DNA from: CAYZJD01 sp964478455
Lineage (GTDB): Bacteria; Acidobacteriota; Terriglobia; Bryobacterales; Bryobacteraceae
Assembly (NCBI GenBank): GCA_964478455.1
Contig: CAYZJD010000237.1
Span: 1 to 7,450, forward strand
Length of the DNA: 7,450 nucleotides
Direction: 5' to 3'
Shown here: piece after piece, positions 1-5,299 of the stretch
How the letters are laid out: every line of letters starts with the position of its first letter
Position numbering within the stretch: the stretch's first letter is position 1
Translations under genes and position numbers: made by a program
Notes under the pieces: generated by a model
The model's database searches: none
What the model was told of the DNA's origin: nothing
What the model saw: the letters and a program-made list of their open reading frames with translations, nothing else

Positions 1-74
1 CCTCCACGCTGATCATGCGCAAGGAGCAGATGCTTGAAGCGGTGCCGGAGAAGCAAGCGGCCGCCGCTGACTGA
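1..74 (+). CDS. C-terminal end of an unidentified protein (5' partial)
   Basis: An open frame enters from the left edge (first full codon at 3) and stops at TGA 72-74. Only 23 residues are visible. They end in an alanine-rich charged tail (EKQAAAAD), as is common at the end of soluble proteins or of a cytoplasmic tail. No domain can be recognised. The stretch is too short for coding to be proved: 24 stop-free codons are unremarkable in GC-rich DNA. Support comes mainly from the position, because the stop is followed by a spacer with a hairpin and then the stop of the convergent kinase gene. Function unknown. Confidence 0.45.
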   Translation, partial: STLIMRKEQMLEAVPEKQAAAAD

Positions 75-85
75 GTCCTGACCCT

Positions 86-125
86 CCCGCAAGGTTTCCG
101 TGCCGCGGCGGGGGAAACATGCGGG
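86..125. terminator. Imperfect hairpin between convergent genes, possible terminator
   Basis: CCCGCA at 86-91 pairs with TGCGGG at 120-125. After a small internal loop (92-93 against 119), GTTTCC at 94-99 pairs with GGAAAC at 113-118. This gives 12 base pairs around a 13-nt GC-rich loop. The structure lies in the only non-coding DNA between the stop at 74 and the kinase stop at 138, where a terminator serving one or both genes would be expected. On the plus strand a short T run (136-139) follows only after 10 nt, and on the minus strand there is no T run, so it is not a textbook intrinsic terminator. Termination is inferred; the pairing is seen directly. Confidence 0.4.
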
Positions 126-137
126 CTGTCCCCGGTT

Positions 138-1232
138 TTATGCGAGTACCCGGTACGCTCTTCGGGCCACCACGATTTCCTCGTTTGTCGCCACGGCGAA
201 TACAGCCACCGGGGAGCCAGCGAGGGAGATCAGCCGGTCGCCCTGCCCTCGCTCGTTCGATTCCGGATCGAGCCGGATACCAAGGAACTCAAGTCCCTGG
301 CAGCAGGCCGCGCGAAGGCGGGCCGAGTTCTCCCCGATTCCTCCCGTGAACGCGATGGCGTCCAGTCCGCCCATGGCAGCGGCATACGCGCCAATCGTCT
401 TCCTCACCTGGTAGGCGAGAACCGCGAGCGCCAGCGCCGCGTCCGCGTTGCCCTGCTCTTCTGCCTGCTCCAGATCGCGAACATCGCCGCCAGCGATGCC
501 CGACAGGCCCCCGAGCCCGCCCTGCCCGGCAAGCTGCTCTCGAACTTCGGCAATACTCCACCCGCGCCGCTCCATCATGTAGAGCACGGCAAACACGTCG
601 AGGTCACCGTGCCGGGTCGCGTTCTCCAGTCCCGACTGGGGCGAAAACCCCATGGTGGTATCCACAGAACGGCCGTGATCAATCGCGCAGATCGACGAGC
701 TGCCACCAAGGTGGCAGCTCACCAGGCGCAAGGATTCCCCCGGTTTGCCAAGCAGCACCGCGACCCGTTCGCCCACATATTGGTGCGAGGCGCCGTGGAA
801 GCCGTACCTGCGGATTCCATATTGCTCGCGCCATTCTACGGGAACGCCGTAGCGGACGGCATACTCAGGCATGGTGGCGTGGAACTCGGTCTCGAACGCC
901 GCCACCAGCGGCACGTCGGGCATTTCCCGCTGGAAAGCTCGGATCGCGGCCAGGTAGATCGTGTTGTGAACAACCGCCGCCGGCAGATACTCCTCCATCG
1001 CCGCCAACACGTTGTCGTCGATCACGAACGTGCCGCGATACTTCTTTCCCGCGAGGACGGCTTTGAAGGCCACCGCGTCGATGCGCACGTCCCCTGTGCG
1101 GATTTGCGCCACCGCCTCGCGGTAGTCCGTTACCCGCTCGCAGCGCCCGCGAGCCAGCACCTGCTCGGCCGGCATGTCCAGGATCTGGTACTTCAGAGAA
1201 GTCGAGCCAAGGTTCGGGACCAGGATATTCAT
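138..1232 (-). CDS. Divergent acetate/propionate-family kinase (acetate kinase homologue)
   Basis: A 364-residue member of the acetate kinase family (ASKHA fold), whose classical members transfer phosphate between ATP and acetate in the cytoplasm. Seen directly: the N-terminal phosphate-binding motif NLGSTSLK (residues 7-14), YGFHGASH (143-150) with the catalytic-type His146, HLGGSSS (174-180), SVDTTMGFSP (189-198), TRHGD (206-210) with Arg207, the adenosine-side FTGGIGENS (295-303), and TNEE (349-352). Classical enzymes are about 400 residues; the missing part lies mostly between residues 25 and 60. The usual HRVVHGG acetate-binding segment reads FKAVLAG (56-62), so the arginine equivalent to Arg91 of the Methanosarcina enzyme is Lys57. 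The usual FDTAFH reads FETEFH (113-118), so Asp148 is Glu114. The start at 1232 is chosen because it begins the conserved strand and overlaps the upstream stop (ATGA); an in-frame ATG at 1310 would add 26 unrelated residues. It follows the TPR gene and is probably translationally coupled to it. Kinase family is sure; acetate as substrate is not. Confidence 0.88.
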   Translation of the reverse strand: MNILVPNLGSTSLKYQILDMPAEQVLARGRCERVTDYREAVAQIRTGDVRIDAVAFKAVLAGKKYRGTFVIDDNVLAAMEEYLPAAVVHNTIYLAAIRAFQREMPDVPLVAAFETEFHATMPEYAVRYGVPVEWREQYGIRRYGFHGASHQYVGERVAVLLGKPGESLRLVSCHLGGSSSICAIDHGRSVDTTMGFSPQSGLENATRHGDLDVFAVLYMMERRGWSIAEVREQLAGQGGLGGLSGIAGGDVRDLEQAEEQGNADAALALAVLAYQVRKTIGAYAAAMGGLDAIAFTGGIGENSARLRAACCQGLEFLGIRLDPESNERGQGDRLISLAGSPVAVFAVATNEEIVVARRAYRVLA

Positions 1233-2365
1233 TGCACGCGGTACCGGGCGCGAATCGCCCGGACGTTGTTGTTGCAGGGGACCTGGAACGGAGTCTTGAC
1301 GGCGGCGCACTTCTGACTGAAGGCCAGCGCCTCTTTGATACGGTCAGTGTCTCCGCCCTCTCCCATCCGATAGTTGGCCACTCCCAGATAGAACAGCGCC
1401 TCGGCTGTCATCATCTGATCGTCCTGAATGCCCGGCAAGGCGGCCCGCAGCGTCTGGTCGGCCGTCGCCCATTGGTTTAGGGCGAACTGCTGCGCTCCGG
1501 AGATGAAGTTGGCGCGGCCCGCGAGCTGCGTCTTCCGCTTCTCCCAGTCCGCATCGCTGACGCCTTCGGGCTTGGCCTTGCTATTGGCCAGCTCCAACAC
1601 CTTGGCGCAGTAAGCCAGCACCTTGTCCGGGTTCTGCTTCTGGCCTCGGTAGTGGCCGGCCACGGCGAGGAGCATCTGCTCGTTGGTCTGCTCCTTGGCC
1701 AGGACTTTCTCGGCCAGCGCGATCGCCTTCGCCGCTTCGCCTGCCTGGAGGTAGGCGAGGAACTGATACTCGGCGATCTGCCACAGGTACTGGCTCTGCG
1801 GGTTGCGCTGCTCGAGCGTCTCGGCCAGCTCGATCTTCTTGCGCGGATCCGGCGTCTGGAGGGCCATCGCATACAGAGAGTACTCCGTATAGGTGTCGAC
1901 CTGCTTGGCGTAATCCACCCGCGCCTTCCAGTCTTCCTCCTCCTCGTCTTCCGACTTGGGGGAACTAATCACCTTCCGCGCTACCTCGGAGGTCCGGATC
2001 GCCCACGCCTTCACGGCGTCGGGATTCTTCGATGCTTCGGCCGTCTTCAGGATTTCGTGTGCGCTCCGGGCGTCCTCCGGATCCGCCGTGATCAGCTTGT
2101 CCCCGGCGTCCAGCGCCTTGTCGAACTGGTTCGCCTTCGCATAGGCCGGCACCATCTGCGCGTAGACCCATGCGATGGAGTCGTGCTTCGGGTACTGCGT
2201 GACGAATTGCTCCATCAAGGCGAGTTTTTTAGCGGCGTCCTCTTCCTGGCCGATCTGTTGGAGCAGTTGCCCCTCGGGCGTTTCCGTGTTGATGTTCGGC
2301 TGCTGGCGCTGGGCCGGTAAGGCCGAGGCCAGCGCGAACGCCAGCACCATGACCCGGGTCCTCAT
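1229..2365 (-). CDS. Secreted TPR-like repeat protein
   Basis: A 378-residue protein of unknown specific role. It opens with a signal peptide: basic residues 2-4, a hydrophobic stretch at 5-16, and a likely cut near Ala18 (ALPA, then QRQQ). There is no lipobox cysteine, so it is expected to be free in the periplasm or exported. The rest is rich in helical, TPR-like pairs with the usual small and aromatic residues: about 40-130 (for example AYAKANQFDKALDAGDKLI), 180-260 (YLQAGEAAKAIALAEKVL) and 295-360 (ALFYLGVANYRMGEGGDTDR). An acidic patch (EDEEEED, 139-145) separates the first two blocks. TPR proteins are scaffolds for protein contacts, so no enzymatic role is implied. The start at 2365 is chosen because of the signal peptide and the strong ribosome binding site; an in-frame ATG at 2620 would add 85 proline- and arginine-rich residues without family character. 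Its stop overlaps the kinase start by one base beyond the shared TG. Confidence 0.82.
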   Translation of the reverse strand: MRTRVMVLAFALASALPAQRQQPNINTETPEGQLLQQIGQEEDAAKKLALMEQFVTQYPKHDSIAWVYAQMVPAYAKANQFDKALDAGDKLITADPEDARSAHEILKTAEASKNPDAVKAWAIRTSEVARKVISSPKSEDEEEEDWKARVDYAKQVDTYTEYSLYAMALQTPDPRKKIELAETLEQRNPQSQYLWQIAEYQFLAYLQAGEAAKAIALAEKVLAKEQTNEQMLLAVAGHYRGQKQNPDKVLAYCAKVLELANSKAKPEGVSDADWEKRKTQLAGRANFISGAQQFALNQWATADQTLRAALPGIQDDQMMTAEALFYLGVANYRMGEGGDTDRIKEALAFSQKCAAVKTPFQVPCNNNVRAIRARYRVQ

Positions 2366-2368
2366 GTT

Positions 2369-2375
2369 CACCTCC
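2369..2375 (-). promoter_or_regulatory. Strong ribosome binding site that fixes the TPR gene start
   Basis: On the minus strand the sequence reads GGAGGTGAAC followed directly by the ATG at 2365. It is a near-perfect Shine-Dalgarno with short spacing and the best one in the window. It decides for the start at 2365 over the upstream in-frame ATG at 2620. Confidence 0.8.
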
Positions 2376-2392
2376 AAGCTTCGCGGCAAGCT

Positions 2393-2398
2393 ATCATA
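2393..2398 (-). promoter_or_regulatory. Possible -10 element for the TPR-kinase pair
   Basis: TATGAT on the minus strand (5 of 6 to the sigma70 -10 consensus) lies 27 nt upstream of the TPR start codon, which would give a leader of about 20 nt. No convincing -35 is seen: the nearest candidate, TTTATC at 2418-2423, is 19 nt away and weak. Position and match are seen; promoter function is inferred. Confidence 0.3.
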
Positions 2399-2428
2399 CA
2401 ACACTTTGCCGCCCGCGGATAAAGTCGG

Positions 2429-2447
2429 GGGCAGCAGGGCAGCAGGG
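2429..2447. repeat. Two tandem copies of GGGCAGCA plus GGG
   Basis: GGGCAGCA at 2429-2436 is repeated exactly at 2437-2444 and followed by GGG. It lies upstream of the possible -10 of the minus-strand pair. Two 8-nt copies may be chance slippage in GC-rich DNA; no function is assigned. Confidence 0.35.
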
Positions 2448-2493
2448 TGGCCCGCAGCGGATTCCCCGGTCCATGATTCGCCTGTAGAGAGCC

Positions 2494-2519
2494 GACTCCA
2501 GCGGGGTGGGTTTGGAGTC
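2494..2519. repeat. Inverted repeat GACTCCA / TGGAGTC in the divergent spacer
   Basis: GACTCCA at 2494-2500 is matched by its exact reverse complement TGGAGTC at 2513-2519, with 12 nt between. The half-site spacing would suit a dimeric DNA-binding protein. It lies about 50 nt upstream of the plus-strand -35 element, and a second inverted repeat follows at 2527. An operator role is inferred; no known regulator motif is recognised. Confidence 0.35.
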
Positions 2520-2526
2520 CGAGGTT

Positions 2527-2545
2527 CCGTGCGGGCGGAGCACGG
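2527..2545. repeat. Inverted repeat CCGTGC / GCACGG in the divergent spacer
   Basis: CCGTGC at 2527-2532 pairs with GCACGG at 2540-2545 around a 7-nt loop. It lies 22 nt upstream of the candidate plus-strand -35 element and follows the repeat at 2494-2519. It could be an activator or repressor site, or a GC-rich coincidence. Confidence 0.3.
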
Positions 2546-2566
2546 CCCCGGCCAACCATATCTACC

Positions 2567-2594
2567 TTGACCGTGGCGGCTCGGGCGTTGTAAT
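2567..2594 (+). promoter_or_regulatory. Sigma70-like promoter for the transporter-peptidase-accBC operon
   Basis: TTGACC at 2567-2572 (5 of 6 to the -35 consensus) and TGTAAT at 2589-2594 (5 of 6 to the -10 consensus) are separated by 16 nt. The predicted start of transcription near 2601 leaves a short leader containing GGAG (2610-2613) ahead of the ATG at 2619. It is the clearest promoter in the window, and no equally good one is seen in the short gaps further down the operon. Confidence 0.5.
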
Positions 2595-2618
2595 CTCGGC
2601 TTTCGTCGCGGAGAAACC

Positions 2619-3665
2619 ATGACTTTGCCCGATTCCTACACCACCGCCTTGCTCCTGACCATCCTGTCCATGATCTGCTGGGGCTCTTGGGCCAACGCCC
2701 TGAAGCTGACAGGTAGCTGGCGCTTCGAGTTGTTTTACTTCGACTATTCGCTCGGCTTGCTGATCACGGCCACCGTGGCGGCGTTTACCTTCGGCACTCT
2801 CGGTTTCGATGGCTTCCTGTTCCTGGACGACCTCATGCGAGCAGGCAAGCGAAACATGGCTTACGGCTTCGCCGGCGGTGTCGTGTTCAACCTGGCCAAC
2901 ATGCTGCTGGTGGCGGCGATCTCGGTAGCCGGACTAGCGGTGGCATTTCCCGTTGGCATCGGACTGGCCTTGGTGATCGGCGTCGTTTGGAACTACCGCA
3001 TCAACCCGCAGGGTAATCCGTCCCTTCTCTTCATTGGCGCCGGGCTGGTGGTGCTGGCAATCATCGTGGATGCCTTGGCCTACCGTGCCTTGGCTTTCCA
3101 GAGGGAAGAAGAACGGATCAGGGCAGGGTTGAGCCGGACGCTGCGGCCAAAGGTGTCGATGAAGGGAGTGCTGCTGAGCCTGGCCAGCGGCGTGCTGATG
3201 GGGAGCTTCTATCCGCTGGTCGAGATGGGCAAGGCCGGGGACATTGGGCTCGGTCCTTATGCCATCGCCTTCATATTCGCCATTGGTGTATTCACTTCCA
3301 CTTTCGTTTTCAACCTTTACTTCATGAACGTGCCGGTGCAGGGTGAACCGATCGAAATCCTGGACTATCTGAAGGGGTCGCGCAATCAGCACTTGCTGGG
3401 AATCGCCGGTGGAGCGATCTGGTGCGTCGGAACGGTGTCGAACTTCGTAGCGGCCAGCGCGCCCCAGGAGGTACAGGTTGGGCCGGCCATCAGCTACGCC
3501 GTCGGACAGGGCGCCACCATGGTCAGCGCCTTGTGGGGCATTCTCCTTTGGAAAGAGTTCGCTGGCGCGGATGCCAAGGTCAAGGCGTACCTAGTTCTGA
3601 TGTTCCTTCTGTTCCTGACTGGCCTGGGTCTGGTCTCGGTGGCACCGCTGTTCGCAAGTCGCTAG
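2619..3665 (+). CDS. DMT-superfamily transporter, ureide-permease/GRP sugar-porter type
   Basis: A 348-residue inner-membrane permease with about ten hydrophobic helices (roughly 8-25, 40-60, 80-102, 104-123, 135-155, 184-203, 212-235, 257-278, 285-311 and 322-343). Two five-helix halves are joined by a charged loop at 160-182 (QREEERIRAG...). This is the layout of the drug/metabolite transporter superfamily. From memory, FYFDYSLG (39-46), AGGVVFNLAN (85-94), VIGVVWNY (119-126) and ALWGILLWKEF (304-314) match the plant ureide permease and bacterial glucose/ribose/rhamnose porter families best. Those carry allantoin-type ureides, nucleobases or sugars, usually with protons. The substrate cannot be read from the sequence. 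The start is supported by GGAG at 2610-2613. It is the first gene after the promoter and lies 9 nt ahead of the peptidase gene, so uptake may supply the same metabolic unit, but co-transcription alone does not show this. Confidence 0.8.
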   Translation: MTLPDSYTTALLLTILSMICWGSWANALKLTGSWRFELFYFDYSLGLLITATVAAFTFGTLGFDGFLFLDDLMRAGKRNMAYGFAGGVVFNLANMLLVAAISVAGLAVAFPVGIGLALVIGVVWNYRINPQGNPSLLFIGAGLVVLAIIVDALAYRALAFQREEERIRAGLSRTLRPKVSMKGVLLSLASGVLMGSFYPLVEMGKAGDIGLGPYAIAFIFAIGVFTSTFVFNLYFMNVPVQGEPIEILDYLKGSRNQHLLGIAGGAIWCVGTVSNFVAASAPQEVQVGPAISYAVGQGATMVSALWGILLWKEFAGADAKVKAYLVLMFLLFLTGLGLVSVAPLFASR

Positions 3666-3674
3666 GCTGGTTGG

Positions 3675-4766
3675 ATGCCGCATTCCAGCCCGCGGGAGGA
3701 AGCACAGCGCCGGAAACAACTGTGGGACCTGCTCGCCGAGCGGGACCTCGAAGCGCTGCTGGTCACGAGCCGGCCGAACGTTCGCTACTTGAGCGGCTTC
3801 ACGGGCAGCAGCGGCCTGCTGCTTCTCCTGGCGGGGCGGGCGGTGCTTGTCACGGACCCGCGGTATGAGATCCAGGCGCACGAAGAGGCGGACTGCCAAG
3901 TTCGCGTCGTGCGGGGCCCGCTGCTGCTGGCGGCGGCGAAGCTCATTGCGGGAGCCAAGGTGCGGCACGTCGCCTTTGAGCGGCTCCATACCAGTTACGA
4001 TGCCTGGACCTTGCTCCACGAGAACCTGCCGGCGAGAGTGGAGCTGACGCCGACTGCGGGGCTGGTCGAAGGCCTGCGGATGGTGAAATCCCCAGAGGAG
4101 ATCGCCAGGATGCGCCGGTCGATGGAGACGGCCTCCGAGGCGCTCGATCGGGCGATGAAGTCGGTCCGGCCTGGACTACGGGAATTCGAGCTTGCCGCCG
4201 AGTTGGACCACTGGATGCGAAAGCTAGGAGCCTCTCAGCCGGCCTTTGAGACGATCATGGCCTCGGGCACCCGCTCGGCTCTCCCGCACGCTCGTCCCAC
4301 GGACAAGCGATTGAAAAACCAGGAGTTGCTGTTGGTCGATTTTGGCGCCGTGCGCAACGGCTATGTCAGCGACGTGACCCGGATGGCCTACCTGGGACAT
4401 CCGCCGGCCAAGGTCCGGAGGGTCTACCAGGCAGTGCTGGACGCGCAACTGGCGGCCATTGCGGCGGTGCGCGAGGGCGCCACCTGTGGAAGCATCGACC
4501 AGGCCGCTCGGCGGGTACTTCGCGCTCACGGGCTGGACAAGGCGTTCGTTCACTCCACCGGCCACGGTCTCGGCCTGGAAATCCATGAGCCGCCGAGACT
4601 TGGCAAGGGCGAGCAGACCCATCTCCGGGCGGGCATGGCAATTACGATCGAGCCTGGCGTATACTTGCAAGGGTTCGGCGGAATTCGCATCGAAGACGTG
4701 GTCGTGGTCACCCCCGGCGGGTGCGAGATCTTGTCACCGTCCCCCAAGGAGCTGAAACTGATCTGA
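3675..4766 (+). CDS. M24-family Xaa-Pro aminopeptidase/dipeptidase
   Basis: A 363-residue cytoplasmic metallopeptidase with the pita-bread fold, expected to cut the bond before proline in short peptides. Residues about 10-130 form the creatinase-like N-terminal domain (RPNVRYLSGFTGSSG, 33-47). Residues about 142-355 form the catalytic domain. All five metal ligands are visible: Asp222 (LLVDFGA), Asp233 (SDVTR), His297 (STGHGLG), Glu326 (TIEPGVY) and Glu340 (RIEDVV). The active-site histidines His205 (PHARPTD), His293 and His304 are also present, so it should be active. Length is normal for the single-chain bacterial group. The start at 3675 has only a weak GGTTGG-type ribosome site, but it leaves a usual N-terminus. 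The gene lies 9 nt after the transporter and 27 nt before accB. An M24 peptidase next to accBC is a known arrangement, usually with efp in between, which is absent here. It could be labelled pepQ or pepP; the exact specificity is not decidable. Confidence 0.92.
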   Translation: MPHSSPREEAQRRKQLWDLLAERDLEALLVTSRPNVRYLSGFTGSSGLLLLLAGRAVLVTDPRYEIQAHEEADCQVRVVRGPLLLAAAKLIAGAKVRHVAFERLHTSYDAWTLLHENLPARVELTPTAGLVEGLRMVKSPEEIARMRRSMETASEALDRAMKSVRPGLREFELAAELDHWMRKLGASQPAFETIMASGTRSALPHARPTDKRLKNQELLLVDFGAVRNGYVSDVTRMAYLGHPPAKVRRVYQAVLDAQLAAIAAVREGATCGSIDQAARRVLRAHGLDKAFVHSTGHGLGLEIHEPPRLGKGEQTHLRAGMAITIEPGVYLQGFGGIRIEDVVVVTPGGCEILSPSPKELKLI

Positions 4767-4785
4767 AGCCGCCCTGCGCGCGGCT
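4767..4785 (+). promoter_or_regulatory. Stem-loop filling the peptidase-accB gap
   Basis: AGCCGC at 4767-4772 pairs exactly with GCGGCT at 4780-4785 around a 7-nt loop. It starts at the base after the peptidase stop codon and ends 8 nt before the accB ATG. No T run follows, so it is unlikely to be a full terminator. No Shine-Dalgarno is visible in the remaining CTTACCAC. A role in mRNA processing or in tuning accB translation is possible but inferred. Confidence 0.4.
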
Positions 4786-4793
4786 CTTACCAC

Positions 4794-5285
4794 ATGACAC
4801 TTGACGAGATTCGTGAGTTGATCAAGCTGGTCACCGAAACTGGCGTCGCCGAACTGGAAGTGCAGCGAGGCGACGATCGCGTGCGGATCCGGCGCGCCGG
4901 GACCGTGCAGGACATCGTCCTGCCGGAGGCTGGCGCCCGGCCGGCGGCGCCGCACCCGATCTACATGGCGCCGGCAGCGCACGCTGCCAACCCGGTTTCG
5001 GTTCCGACCGAAGAAATGGAGGAGGAGGCCGAGCAGGAACAGAATCTCGCCATGGTGAAATCTCCGATCGTTGGCACCTTCTATGAAGCGCCATCGCCGG
5101 GCGCGCCTCCGTTCGTGCAGGTAGGCGACGTGGTCCACCCGGGACAAGTGCTCTGCATCATCGAGTCGATGAAACTGATGAACGAGATCGAGGCGGAGAT
5201 CGCCGGAACGGTGGTCAAGAAGTTCGTTGTGAACGCCCAACCGGTGGAGTACGGCGAGGCGCTGTTCGCGGTCAAGCCGCAGTAA
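4794..5285 (+). CDS. accB: Biotin carboxyl carrier protein of acetyl-CoA carboxylase
   Basis: A 163-residue BCCP that carries carboxybiotin between biotin carboxylase and carboxyltransferase in the first step of fatty-acid synthesis. The N-terminal segment (residues 1-35, EIRELIKLV...GVAELEV) is the conserved AccB oligomerisation/docking part. A proline- and alanine-rich linker with a run of glutamates follows at about 45-85. The C-terminal biotinyl domain covers 86-162. It includes the thumb segment SPIVGTFYEAPSPGAPPF (90-107), which marks true AccB proteins, and the biotinylation motif ESMKLMNEIEAE with Lys127 as the modified residue. The serine before Met (ESMK rather than EAMK) is a tolerated variant. 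The ATG at 4794 gives the standard N-terminus although no ribosome binding site is seen before it. accC follows after 14 nt, as usual for the pair. The carboxyltransferase subunits are not in the window. Confidence 0.96.
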   Translation: MTLDEIRELIKLVTETGVAELEVQRGDDRVRIRRAGTVQDIVLPEAGARPAAPHPIYMAPAAHAANPVSVPTEEMEEEAEQEQNLAMVKSPIVGTFYEAPSPGAPPFVQVGDVVHPGQVLCIIESMKLMNEIEAEIAGTVVKKFVVNAQPVEYGEALFAVKPQ

Positions 5286-5299
5286 CGCCAGCAGGCCCT

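Noticed and set aside
138..1232. Butyrate kinase as the identity of the kinase, given its short length and GSTS motif
   Set aside because: YGFHGASH, SVDTTMGFSP and FTGGIGENS follow the acetate kinase pattern, so butyrate kinase is less likely, though the substrate remains open.
1233..1310. An N-terminal extension of the kinase by 26 residues starting at 1310
   Set aside because: It overlaps the end of the TPR gene and precedes the conserved beta strand that begins this family. The ATGA overlap at 1232 is the natural start.
609..1316. A 235-codon plus-strand open frame opposite the kinase gene
   Set aside because: It lies wholly antisense to a gene with clear family motifs, has no recognisable domain, and is rich in Arg/His/Val as expected of a mirror frame in GC-rich DNA.
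1652..2320. A 222-codon plus-strand open frame opposite the TPR gene
   Set aside because: It is antisense to a gene with a signal peptide and strong ribosome site. The translation is a Leu/Arg/Gly-rich mirror pattern without motifs.
2366..2620. An N-terminal extension of the TPR protein by 85 residues starting at 2620
   Set aside because: The extension is Pro/Arg-rich without family character and would bury the signal peptide. The near-perfect ribosome binding site stands before the ATG at 2365.
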